Assembly (NCBI RefSeq): GCF_026151205.1
Contig: NC_087082.1
Location: 10,734,901-10,798,900, forward strand
DNA length: 64,000 nucleotides
DNA from: Bolinopsis microptera
Lineage: Eukaryota; Ctenophora; Tentaculata; Lobata; Bolinopsidae
Direction: 5' to 3'
The translations under genes were made by a program, and so were the position numbers. The notes beneath the pieces are model-generated. The model was given only the letters and a program-made list of their open reading frames with translations, was not told where the DNA came from and ran no database searches. Positions within the stretch are counted from its first letter, which is position 1. Each line of letters begins with the position of its first letter. This document shows, piece by piece, positions 23,040 to 34,705 of this stretch.

Positions 23040-23274
23040 TTAGGGGGGGGGGCAGCCTGAAATTTGTGTGAAACTTGATTCTGACATAGCAGTTGACCAA
23101 CAAACTAAGACCCGTGATCATATTTTTGAGGGGGTCCCAGACCCCAAATCACCTTAACATGCCCAAAACCCAAAAACTATATACCCATGTTTGGGCATAC
23201 GCACCAAATTTGATAGATTTTGGCCAATAAATTGGTCAAATATCAATATTTCAGGCTGGACCCCCCACCCCTAA
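23040..23274. mobile_element. Short foldback element FB2 of the same family
   Basis: It starts TTAGGGGGGG...CAGCCTGAAATT and ends CAGGCTGGACCCCCCACCCCTAA. Inside are the same family words (gaccaacaaacta, gggcatacgcaccaaatttg). It looks like an internal deletion derivative. The copy-B unit has plain TTAA at 28233-28236 between the same flanks (gatgatg-gg), an empty site. Confidence 0.75.
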
Positions 23275-23425
23275 TTTAATACAACGATTCAAAATTGGAT
23301 CTCAAAGAAACACGACGCCTCATTATCAGGTCATCTTAACAAACTCACATACAACATAATGTAAGATAATACTAGCCTATCAATACTAGCCTAGTATTAC
23401 GTGATGGGCGCTCAGAATTAAATTT

Positions 23426-23691
23426 ACTCTAATGCGGTTGGTTTCAACTGAGCGAGTTTATGCTTTTGCACAATTTTAACTTTTGCACTGTCTATACTTT
23501 CGCAATTCAACTACGATAGTGAAGTCCCGGCCGTAGGCACGGGTTACACTAGTTATAATATACTAGTGTAACCCGTTCCTATAACGGCCGGGACTTCACT
23601 ATCGCAGTTGAATTGCAAAAGTACAAACAGTACAAAAGTTTAAACGTTGCAGAAATATGAACTCCCTCATTCGAACCGGCCGCATTAGAGT
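23426..23691. mobile_element. Palindromic MITE, 266 bp
   Basis: It starts ACTCTAATGCGG and ends CCGCATTAGAGT. The arms match over about 120 bp, including gatagtgaagtcccggccgt and its reverse. The centre is cactagttataatatactag. It is a different family from the TTAA foldbacks; no clear target duplication is seen. Confidence 0.75.
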
Positions 23692-24243
23692 TCCTAACAC
23701 GTAGCTCTTTACTAATTTTCATGGAGTGATTAAATTTTGTTCGGCTACATGTCATTTAATTATTCTACTGTGTTACTGTTTCAAGGATAACTAAGTCATT
23801 ATGTAACCCGATTTACGGTCCGTTGAACCTGCACCATGATCATTAGCGGGGGATGACAATTAAGTTTCGTAAAAATAGGAGCGGAACAGATTAATGAAGG
23901 AAAAGTGGGTGCAAAACCGTACACCACATACGACTGATACAGCACTCTGATCTACCTTTTTCAAGCTCTGTTCTGTCAGTGCAGTTTCCGGCGGGACCTT
24001 TGAAACAGCTTTACTGTATTTAACCTGATCTCAGCTTGTACACTTTCCTGAACGGCAGATTCCACGGTGGTCTGAACAGATTCCAACTGCTTTAATTTAC
24101 CCTCAAGAAGTTCACTCTGCAGTTTGATAACCAAATTTTGTTGCCGAATAAGAAAGCTCTTCAACTCCGAGCCGCATCTTATTTCATTTTCATAGCTTCT
24201 CTGACAAATAGATATTATATAAAATATAAATCGTAAGGAATAC

Positions 24244-24571
24244 CTGATGTTGGTATGTAAAATATAATCCATTGTAAACCCGTAACTCAGCAACAAAACT
24301 AGATCTGAACTTTGGGACTGTCACCCTGAAGTGAAAAACTATTAAATTAAGCTTTTTTAGCATCTGCATTAAAAGCTAAGATCTAATGAAATATTATATA
24401 AAGAAGATCAAGAGAAGGAAAATTAAAATTCTTCCTTGCTAATGCGGATAAAACTAAATTATTTATCTTTTAGCCGGTCTTACCTTTCTTCAGTGGCAGA
24501 ACACTAAAGTTTATGACGAATTCATATGAATGATCTTCTTTCATCTTGAACCAGTTGTTTCGGTATGCCAT
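24244..24571 (-). CDS. Alternative 5' exon pair upstream of SLC17 copy A (module M1)
   Basis: Exon 1' (24484-24571) codes for MAYRNNWFKM...SVLPLKK, ends with one base and has a GTAAGA donor. Exon 2' (24244-24304), if accepted at AAAGTTCAG, adds LVLLLSYGFTMDYILHTNI, an exon-2-like TM1, and ends with the same phase as normal exon 2. It could splice to exon 3 of copy A. TM1 reads LHTN where normal copies have LRxN. The alternatives are a truncated SLC17 copy or a dead duplication. Support is the open frame and matching phase in three related modules. A stronger-looking acceptor a little upstream would hit a stop. Confidence 0.45.
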
Positions 24572-25275
24572 TACTTTTAAACCTCCTACGAAAAGATACC
24601 ACATTAATTAAAGAAAATAATAGAAAAAACAAATAATATCTGTTTTAACAAACTTGTTGAGTTTTTCTCGTGAAACCAGCTGAAGATCGAAAACTCTAGC
24701 AAGGAGTTCGAACAATTGCATAGTCTAATATGAATTTGGAACACTTGGCGAATATTGATAAGCATATTTGTGGAAGCTTTACATAGTGCAAACAACTCTC
24801 ATAAAATTAAAGCTCGTTATTCACAATAATTAAATTTCATCGTGTGACAAAGAACAAAAACAAGTTTATTTCCTGAGTTTTAAAATCTGCACAAAACATA
24901 TCTAAATACAATGTGATTCGTCATGACGTAACAAATGAAATCAAAAAATAAAATCAAAAACAATTCATACTTTCTGACATAAATTAGATTTAACAATAGT
25001 TGGTCAATTAAAAATAAAGCATAAACAAAGGTACACTCAACAAAACAATCATTCTTCTGAATATAAAAATACTCATACTGTAACCACTACATAATTATAA
25101 CAAATATCAATTTTAAAACAACAAATAATTACTTTTAGTCACTAGCCAGTGAATGTGTGTAATAGGATGAAAACACTTTATCACCTTATTATTCAGTCAA
25201 TGAAGAGCTCAAATACATATCAGTTACAAGTCAGAGTCCTGGAAAGTGTAATCCTCTAAATACCGAATCCCCTGC

Positions 25276-27793
25276 TCATGCTTCGACATCAGTATACATA
25301 ATATCTTCATCCCTCACAGACGTTTCCTCCTCCAACCCATGGGAATTCCAGGGCTGAACTTCTGCAGAACCAAACACACAGTACTGTACAGATCCAAACA
25401 TCCAGACTGCTGAAGCCGATAGGAAGGCTATCTTCCAACGTTCATGCAGTTTCTCATAATCGTCTGGATCAACATCGTTGACAAGGAATCCAACAGCGAT
25501 GGGGCCCAGGATTCCAGCTACAGCACTAAGGCCGTTACCAATACCGCAGAGGATCACAGAAAAGCGAGGAGAGAGATCAACATAATTCACATAATAGCAG
25601 AGGTTGGCGTAACCCTGGAAATACATTGTTATGTTCAAGAGAATCAGAATGGGGACATTGTTCTCACAGTAGGCCATGGCAGCCAGAAGAATGGCCGGAA
25701 TAATCTGGGCAGCAACACTACAAAATTTTCTTGTCCATGTTTTTGACAGTATTCCGTTTCTTATAAGAAGATCAGAAAAGTATCCACCGGAAGTGTAACC
25801 AAGGTAAATCATGACGTAAGGTAGCGAGGCTATAAACCCGGAGTCTTTCATGTTGTACTGCAAAACTTCGATCATAAACTTGGGAATGTCTGACAGTAAC
25901 ATGAAGAATCCATACCTGAGAAATTTCGGATTGAATTTCATATTTCGAAAATAAAGGGTTAAAGATTCTTAACTTTTTCTTAAATTTAAAAGTTACGAGT
26001 AGAAATAGTCATTCTTCGATATATTAACATTAACTCATTAACGTAAAAAAATTATGATTAACATACCCATTACACATGTGCATGACACAAGTTGACCGAA
26101 ATCGTCCGCTCTTCAGAATACTTTTCCAAGGTATTTCAGATATCTGAACTGCTTTCTTAGGGACTGTAGTCGCGGCCAAGTATTCCCTTTCAGCGTTGGA
26201 AGTCCAGTATGATGTGGCCGGATCATCTCTAACAAAGACAAACCATAGCAGAGCCCATAGTACTCCACAGCCTCCATACACATAGAAAAGACTGGGCCAG
26301 CCCTCTAAAAAGCTACCAGAAGCTAACAGTCCAGAAACAGAGTTCGCCAGGACAGCCCCTAAATACTGACCCCCGGAACTTAAAGCTGAAAATGTGGCAA
26401 ACTGAGAAGTAGGGGCCCAGGTTGCTATGATGTTCAGGGCCACCGGGAATGTTACACCTTGCCCCAATCCAATGAAAAGACGCAGTGCAATAAACAGCCA
26501 AAAGTTGACACCAGAGATAAAAGGACAAAGGAAGGTTGCTAGGATGGCGATGAAGAGGCCGATACCAAAGACTTTGCTGGCCCCAAAATAACAGCATATC
26601 ACAGCGCCCGGAAGCTGCGTGGCCCAGTATCCCCAGAAAAAGGAGCTCAAAACGTAACCTAGAAAAAATATGTAAAAGTTTTAATCTGGAACAAATGCGA
26701 ATGTATATTGTATAACTCTCACGATATCATTATGTTATAATTATTTTGTTCACAATAATATCTTTGCAATATTTGTACAACGTTTAAGTACAAGGAAATA
26801 GTTGGTCACTGGCTATGGGGCCAAGCTTCATCGAATTTAAAAACCGTTTGAGTTTAAAACTGGACTTGAGAAACATAGAAAATACAGGATAAATAAGTAC
26901 CTTGTTGTTCCTGGGACCAACATCTTGTTTCATTTTCAGTACAATGTTCTGGTGCAGCCACCATATCACTATCCAACGCGAAACTGAAAAATCATCATTC
27001 AATCAAAAATAATTATCTTAAATAAGGGGAGGGGGTTGTGAAATGAAATTAGAGCAGTAGTGAGGGACTGAGGTTAACTGGAAATCGTGGCTGTGATAGG
27101 AAAAAATATGAACGAACAATACAGTCAGTAAAATTATATAAGAATCGAACAAGCCATCAACAGAGCTGAAATGTACCTAAATAAGAACTTAGAACACACT
27201 GTACCTTATGTTCATACGTAGGATGTAGTCCATTATGAACCCACAACACACCAGCAAAACTATCACATATCTAAACCAGCCCTGGTGGAAGAAAAAAAGG
27301 TTAAACAAAAAAAAGTAAAATGTGCTTTCTCCTTTTAACCAATAGCCCACATGAATAGAAATCTGATAATCACACCGTTAAAATGGCGCGGAAAATATTG
27401 GGGTCAGTTCGCAGTGTTAATGTTTGTTTGTTTGGTGACTGGTTTATTAGCCAGTCAATGTTTACGAATATAATAACTTTATTACTTAATTATAAAATAC
27501 AAAAATTAAAAAGATGATTTATTGATTTAAACAAAAGATCAAGCACACTGTGCTTCCAGTTAATTTGGTAAAGTGTAAAATACACAATCCATCATCAAAG
27601 CACGTGAAAACTGTGTGTGACAATTAATAAAATAATCAACAAATATTAGATAATAATATAATAATATAATAAACAATTATTAGATAATTAATAACGAATA
27701 ACTTACAGCGGGTTTAACACTTTTAACAGATGTTTTGTTCGGTGCACAGTTCTCCCTCCTCCCACCGAGCAAAGGAAATATTTCACCTTTCAT
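25276..27793 (-). CDS. SLC17 (sialin/VGLUT-like) transporter, copy B, five exons
   Basis: Exons: 27707-27793, 27205-27281, 26901-26983, 26067-26658, 25276-25915, giving 492 residues. Exon sizes 77, 83 and 592 are the same as in copies A, C and D. Exon 1 has the EIFPLL dileucine, and TM1 has LRMNI. The middle and last exons keep GLGQGVTFP, FYVYGG and AEVQPWN. The C-terminus is shorter and different from the other copies (DEDIMYTDVEA). Intron 4 is 151 bp and has stops, so it must be spliced. No damage is seen, so this is the cleanest functional copy together with A. Confidence 0.88.
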
Positions 27794-29170
27794 ATTATGT
27801 TCAACTGAAACAACGTCTATCAGGCAAATCTACAACATCTTTAAACGAAATAAAAGCTCTTCATATTAGTTATAAACAACAATAAGGTAATCTGGGCTTC
27901 TATTAATTCAACCGAGCCCTAAACAATCGAATTCGTGTTCTACTAGCCTGTCACGTGACCAAAACAGTTTTTTGCTCAGTGCCCTCCTGTCAAAAGTCAA
28001 AAAATTAAAAATCATTGGCGAGTGATTTAGTGGAATCGAGGCATCTGATATCAATTCAGTCAGTGAAGGTACGAATCAAACAGACAGAATTTAAGGAATG
28101 ATGGCTGGATTTAGATGAGCACTCAATTAGATAATTAGTGCAGAGAGCAGGCCTTTTATCGGCTGGTAGTAGTACTGCCACAGGGTGGTATGTGATAAGA
28201 TAGGAGATATGAGAAAAATGGAGATGATGAGGTTAAAAAGCAATTATTCAATAAAACAATACAAGATTAGATATGTATCTCAAAGAAACACGACGCCATT
28301 TTATCAGGTTATCTTTACAACTTTACAAAATCACACGAAACATAATATAAGACAATACTAGCCTATCATAATAATTATATGGACACGATCATTTTAAGTT
28401 GAGGATATTTGTACGAATTAAACAAGAATTGCGCCCGTTGTTTCGTTTGGCGGACGCTAGATTTCCGTTCACTATAACTTAAAGTATTTAAGCTCCAAAT
28501 AGCTCACTTCATAATAATATTGATAAATTATGCATTAAATACGGGGAACACTCGAAATCCAATTCAATTGCTGTAGAACTTAAATTGTATCTGTAATTCA
28601 AGAAACTGTTAGCAATTTAAGTAAACTATATTATATAATACTCGTATACACATCAATACACTAATACACTACGCGTGCCACGTACAAATTGGGCTTACAA
28701 CTTAATATTATAATATATTAAAATACACTCGCGCCGCGAATTTATTAACCAAAAGCTATCTATAATTCACATCTCCGCAAGCTCAAGCAATCCTCGCGCG
28801 CGGATATTTCGTTCTATGGTAACGGACGTAAGGAACACGACATATTTAAACCCACCTAGCTACCGCAATCTCCAAAATCCACTTTTTTCTGCAAAAAACG
28901 TCCATTCGTAACCTTTCACTATTGCCTTTTTTTAAAAGGGTGTGAACGGAAAAAATTGCATTTTTGACATTAGTGGCATAAATTTGACGTTTATCACTAC
29001 TAGAGTATTGTCAAAAGTACTGAAAATCAACCACGTGACCCATACTTCCAATGATGCCCGCAACTATATCAAAAGCATCGGAAAGAAGAATTACTTTAAA
29101 AAATCAGTAAGATACAAAAATAAATAAAATATAATAAATAGATATATAAATTGTAAATTGTAAGTAATAC
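27794..29170. other. 5' flank of SLC17 copy B with transposon-empty sites
   Basis: Collinear with the copy-A flank (21988-24243) but without its foldback insertions. The TTAA at 27841-27844 and at 28233-28236 mark the empty sites of FB1 and FB2. No separate gene is supported; a small plus-strand frame at 28942-29127 lacks similarity. Confidence 0.6.
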
Positions 29171-29486
29171 CTGATGTTAGTATGTAGGATGTTTTCCATT
29201 ATAAACCCGTAACTAAGCAACACAACTAGATCTGAACTTTGGGACTGTCACCCTAAAGTGAAAAACTATTAAATTAAGCTTTTTTAGCAGCTGCATTAAA
29301 AACTACGATGTAATGACATAATATATAAAGAAGACAATCGAAAGTCTTCCTTGCTAATGCGGATAAAACTAAATTAATTATCTTTTAGCCGGTCTTACCT
29401 TTCTTCAGTGGCAGAACACTAAAGTTTATGACGAATTCATATGAATGATCTTCTAGCATCTTGAACCAGTTCTTTCTGTACGCCAT
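29171..29486 (-). CDS. Alternative 5' exon pair upstream of SLC17 copy B (module M2)
   Basis: Same layout as the module upstream of copy A. Exon 1' (29399-29486, 88 nt) begins MAYRKNWFKM. Exon 2' (29171-29231, 61 nt) codes for LVVLLSYGFIMENILHTNI. Both keep open frames and GT donors. The function is inferred only. Confidence 0.42.
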
Positions 29487-30094
29487 TACTTTTAAACGTC
29501 CTACAAAAATTAATTAACAAAAATAATAGAAAAAAACAATAATGTCTGTTTTTATCAAACTTGTTGAGTTTTTGTCATGAAACCAGCTGAAGATCGAAAA
29601 CTCTAGCAAGGAGTTCGAACAATTGCATAGTCTAATATGAATTTGGAACACTTGTCGAATTTTGGTAACATATTTGTGGAAGCTTTACATAGTGCAAACA
29701 AGTTTACTCCTTGAGATTTAAAATCTGCACAAAACATAATATCTAAATACAATGTGATTCGTCATAAAAATGAAATCAAAAAATAAAATCAAAAACAATT
29801 CATACTTTCTGACATAATTGGTCGATTAAAAAATATAGCATAAACAACAGTACACTCAACAAAACAATCATTCTTCTGAATATCAAAATACTCATACTGT
29901 AACCACTACATAATTATAACAAATATCAATTTTAAAACAACAAATAATTACTTTTAGTCGCTAGTCAGTGAATGTGTGTAATAGGATGAAAATATTTTAA
30001 CCTTGTTATTCAGTCAAAACACCGAGTATCATTTGTCAATGAAGAGCTCAAATACCAATCAGTTACAAGTCAGAGCCTTGGACAGTGTAATTCT

Positions 30095-33000
30095 CTAAAT
30101 ACCGAAACCTCGGCTGCTTTCTTCGGCGTAAGCATACAGAAGATCTTCATCCTCCACAGACGTTTCCTCCTCCAACCCATGGGAATTCCAGGGCTGCACC
30201 TCAGCGGAACTAAACACACAGTACTGAAGAGATCCAAACATCCAAACCGCTGAAGCTGATAGGAAGGCTATTTTCCACCGTTCATGCAGTTTATCATGAT
30301 CATTTGGATCAACATCATTGACAAGAAGACCAACAGCGATGGGGCCCAGGATTCCAGCAACAGCACAAAGTCCATTACCAATACCACAGAGGATGGCAGA
30401 GAAGCGAGGAGAGAGATCAGCATAGTTCACATAATAGCAGAGGTGGGCGTAACCCTGGAAATACATTGCTATATTCATAAGAATCAGGATGGGGACATTG
30501 TTCTCACAGTAGGCCATGGCAGCCAGAAGAATGGCGGGAATAATCTGGGCAGCAACACTACACAGTTTCTTGTCCATGTTTTTGACAGTATTTCCGTTTC
30601 TTATAAGAAGATCAGAAAGGTATCCACCGGAAGTGTAACCAAGGTAAATCATGACGTAAGGTAGCGAGGCTATAAACCCGGAGTCTTTCATGTTGTACTG
30701 CAAAACTTCGATCATAAACTTGGGAATGTCTGACAGTAACATGAAGAACCCATACCTGAGGAATTTCGGATTGAATTGCATGTTTCGTAAACAACAGGTC
30801 AAAGATTCTTGAATTTTTCGAAATTTAAAAGTTGAGAGTAGAAATAACCATTCTTCGAGTTTGGCATTATTAACATACCCATTACAAGTGTGTATGACAC
30901 AAGTTGACCAAAATCGTCCGCTCTTCAGAATACTTTTCCAGGGTATTTCAGATATCTGAACTGCTTTCCTTGGGACTGTAGTCGCGGCCAAGTATTCCCT
31001 TTCAGAGGTGGAAGTCCAGTATGATGTGGCCGGATCATCTCTAACAAATACAAACCATAGCAGAGCCCATAGTACTCCACAGCCTCCATACACATAGAAA
31101 AGACTGGGCCAGCCCTCTAAAAAGCTACCAGAAGCTAACAGTCCAGAAACAGAGTTCGCCAGGACAGCCCCCAGATACTGACCACCGCCCCCTAAAGCTA
31201 TAAACGTGGCAAACTGAGAAGAAGGGGCCCAGTTTGCAATGATGTTCAGGGCCACTGGGAATGTTACACCTTGCCCCAATCCAATGAAAAGACGCAGTGC
31301 AATGAACAGCCAAAAGTTGACACCAGAGATAAAAGGACAAAGGAAGGTTGCTAGGATGGCGATGAAGAGGCCGATACTAAAGACTTTGCTGGCCCCAAAA
31401 TAACAGCATATCACAGCGCCCGGAAGCTGCGTGGCCCAGTAGCCCCAGAAAAATGAGCTCAGAACGTAACCTAGGAAAAATATTTTTAATTTTCACTCGA
31501 TGTGGAAATACGTTACCCGAACACTATTATCATTGAATTTAAAGACCGATCTTAAACTGGATAGGATATGTTAATTATCTGTAATGTTAATGAAAAAATA
31601 CAAGAGGCAGAAAAGAAAGCTAAATAAGAACCTTGTTGAGCTTGAGACCAACATCTTGTATCATTTGCAGTACAATTTTCTGGGGCAACCACCATCTCAC
31701 TATCCAACGCGAAACTGAAAAATCATCATTCAATCAAAACTATTCTGTTCGATGTGACTAAGAAGCTGCGTCATGCAACTCCTCTTTTTTCTGAACCCAT
31801 GCTGGTTCGTATTGATCATCATGTTCTCTTCCAAATGACGAACCAGGTTTTTTCTGATGACACACTCAAATGTCTTTATGATGTGCGAGGTTAAAGACAC
31901 TGGTCTATAGTTTGCTGGGTCCGTTCTGTCCCCCTTCTTATAGATAGGGGTGATATATTAGGTCTTTAATTCCGCTGGTATATACCCACTGCTGAACGAT
32001 TCCTGCCAGAGGAGTGTTAGCGGGTCTGCAAGTTGTTCTTTGCAGGCTGTGAGTATCCTAGCAGGAATCTCTCCGTCAGGTGCGGCAGAATAGGGATCCA
32101 GTTCTCCTAATGCTTCAATGATATCTTTTCTTGTGAAGCTTAGCTCATTGAATCCGGAATTCAGTCCCTGAGGTAATCCTTGGCTCTTCATACATTCATC
32201 AATATCAGCACTCATAGGGTTACTAAATACCTTCTGGTACTGCTTCTGAAGTAACTCTGCCTTGATACTGGGGTCGTCCACTAATGCCCCAGTCTCATCT
32301 CTCAACACCGGGATCGTAGATCTGGTCTTCTGAAAACGCTTGGCATACGAAAAGAAGTATTTCGGGTTCTTCTTTATTAGGTGTGCCTAAAGTACAGGGT
32401 GTGCCTAAACTACAGGGTGTGCCTAAACTACAGGGTGTGCCTAAACTACAGGGTGTGCCTACTGCCTAAAGTCTGGTCAGGATTTACGTTTTAAATAACC
32501 TTTTCTCCCCAACTGGAACCTTCGCAGTAAATCGGGGTTTTACTGTGCTAGGATTCGTATGATAGGTAGAACTACAGGGTGCAGTATTCCTAGTTTTATA
32601 TAAATATAACCTGCCCAAGCTAAAAAGCCATGGCAGGGCCAGCAGGCAAAGCCCAGACTAAATCCTACTGAGCTGACTAGTGACTACGTATGAAATAACA
32701 ATAGGGGAATGAACAATGAATAATGTGTACATACATATACATACATATACACATATACATACATATACATATACATTATACAGGTACCATGTATTATAGA
32801 GAGAAGGTGTACCAAAATAAGAATACTAGGTACCTGATGTTGAGAGCAGTACAAGTGTGTACCTAAATAATAACACTAGGTACCTGATGTTGAGAGCAGT
32901 ACAAGTGTGTACCTAAATAATAACACTAGGTACCTGATGTTGAGAGCATTGCAAGTGTGTACCTAAATAAGAACCTAAATACTAACCTAAATAATAACAC

Positions 33001-33508
33001 TAGGTACCTGATATTGATACGTAGGATGTAGTCCATAATAAAGCCGTAACTCAGCAACAAAACTATCACATATCTAAACCAGCCCTGAAGAGAGAAAACA
33101 ACAGGTTAAACACAAACAAGGGATGAAAAATTGAGAGGCGGTGTTATTTCATTAATAATGATTTACATATCGCGACTGTTTAGGTTCTGGGGAGGGCAAG
33201 GGTTGCAGTAGTCTGTAGGTGTTTTTAAAGCAGAAACCTATGTATTTATTAGGCTTGAACAGTTTGATATTCAAATTTTCACCAAAAATGATAATGAGCT
33301 ATTACTAGCTGGGCACCATAATTAACCATAGACATATGGTGTTAAATTATAAAATAATAAACAAATATTAGATAAATAATAACATATAACTTACGGCTGG
33401 TTTAACAGAAGTCTTGCTCTGAACGCTGTTCTCCGCTCCGTCTCCTCCTAGTAACGGAACACTCGAGTCTACAATACCTTCATCTGACATGTCATCATAA
33501 TCCACCAT
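30095..33508 (-). CDS. SLC17 (sialin/VGLUT-like) transporter, copy C, five exons
   Basis: Exons: 33395-33508, 33008-33084, 31632-31714, 30879-31470, 30095-30755, giving 508 residues. Exon 1 reads MVDYDDMSDEG...SSVPLLGGD, with the dileucine but the acidic residue one place further away than in A and B. TM1 is DYILRINI. A pair of opposite 1-bp shifts near 30570-30600 changes ten residues (NTVKNMDKKL where B has ILSKTWTRKF) and then restores the frame. Intron 4 is 123 bp, a multiple of three and without stops, so it could be retained. Intron 2 holds a LINE RT fragment, an 18-bp repeat and four units of the 50-bp minisatellite. Confidence 0.82.
31740..32390 (-). mobile_element. LINE reverse transcriptase fragment (CR1/Rex-like)
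   Basis: The frame reads through KNPKYFFSYAKRFQKTRS, VLRDETGALVDD, SFTRKDIIEALGELD and PAELKT, then one stop, then YITPIYKKGDRTDPANYRPV and SLTSHIIKTFECVI, the RT fingers. It is a pseudogene with at least one stop. It lies in intron 2 of SLC17 copy C in the same orientation as the gene. Confidence 0.8.
32387..32466. repeat. 18-bp tandem repeat, about 4-5 copies
   Basis: The unit is gtgtgcctaaactacagg, directly at the upstream border of the LINE fragment. Confidence 0.9.
32720..32785. repeat. Microsatellite (acatat/acat)n
   Basis: Run of tacatacatatacatacata type words, just before the short minisatellite in intron 2 of SLC17 copy C. Confidence 0.9.
32825..33007. repeat. Short array of the 50-bp SLC17 minisatellite
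   Basis: About four units of the same repeat as the giant array at 39922-50982, directly beside the donor of exon 2 of copy C. Here many units have GAGCAGTACAAG where the giant array mostly has GAGCATTGCAAG. Confidence 0.95.
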
Positions 33509-33576
33509 CTTAAGTGATTAAAAGGTTTAGAACAAGTAAATAATTAGTAAATAAATAATAAGTAACTAGTTATTAA

Positions 33577-34310
33577 GGGGGTGGGGGGGGGGTTCACCCT
33601 GAATTTTTTCGTGAAACTTGGTTTCGAGATAGCAGTTGACCAACAAACTAGGACCGGTGACCGAACTTTTGAGGGGGTCCCGGACCCCAACCGCCAAACG
33701 GTGCCCGCGGGGCAGCCACGCCCATATTTTGTCCAAATTAGGCCCAATTTAGCCAAATACCCTCAACATGCCGGAAACCCAGATTGTGCTATACTTGTAG
33801 CTAGTGATCTCCTGAACTTGTATATGAAATTTCATCAAGATTAGACAAAAAATGACTGAGTTATGAGCCCAAAACCATATGACCACATTTGGGCATACGC
33901 ACCAAATTTGATCGATTTTTGCCCATAAATTGGTCAAATATCAATATTTTTGAATGAAACTAACTTTATATGGAAGGTAAGCTTATACTACACATTCTCT
34001 ATGATTCCCATGATTGTAAGCTCAATATCACCTCACTGTGGATTCTGAGTTCAAATAATCGCAAAAAATTAACAAAATCGCCCATATCTCAGTTCGCGAT
34101 ATTTGCGAAACTGATTTCGTTCAAAACAATAGAACTCAATAGGGTTTCAATATTTTTACATGAAATTTTCAGAATCAACGTAGAATCGCATTTCGACCTT
34201 AAGTTTTAATATAGAATTTTGAGTTAGGCCTTTAAAAAAAGTTGGCGGCCAAATTCTGAAAAATGCCCGGCAAATTTCAGAATTTGGCCGCCAAATCAGG
34301 ATGAACCCCT
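33577..34310. mobile_element. Foldback-family element FB3 (asymmetric)
   Basis: The left end follows TTAA (33573-33576) with a G-run and ttcaccctgaattttttcg. The family words aacaaactaggaccggtgac and gggcatacgcaccaaatttg follow. The right end, tcaggatgaacccc, is only a short inverted match. Inside the right part a smaller palindrome (ttggcggccaaattctgaaa and its reverse) is nested. Copy D has an empty TTAA at 51541-51544 after the matching left flank. Confidence 0.7.
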
Positions 34311-34383
34311 GTAAAAGTGATCTCAACTAGGAATAAATAAAATATAATAAATAGATATATAAAATGTTAATTGTAAGCAATAC

Positions 34384-34705
34384 CAAATGTTGGTATGTAG
34401 GATGTAATCCATTGTAAACCCGTAACTCAGCAACATAACTAGATCTGAACTCTGGGACTGTCACACTGAAGTGAAAAACTATTAAATTAAGCTTTTTTAG
34501 CATCTACATTACAAACTACAATCTAATGACATAATATATCAAGAAGATCAAGACAATCGAAAGTCTTCCTTGCTAATGCGGATAAAACTAAATTAATTAT
34601 CTTTTAGCCGGTCTTACCTTTCTTCAGTGGCAGAACACTAAAGTTTATGACGAATTCATATGAATGATCTTCTAGCATCTTGAACCAGTTGTTTCGGTAT
34701 GCCAT
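34384..34705 (-). CDS. Alternative 5' exon pair upstream of SLC17 copy C (module M3)
   Basis: Exon 1' (34618-34705, 88 nt) begins MAYRNNWFKM. Exon 2' (34384-34444, 61 nt) codes for LVMLLSYGFTMDYILHTNI but ends ATTTG before the GT, not ATCAG. The frames are open and sizes equal to the modules upstream of copies A and B. Confidence 0.4.
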
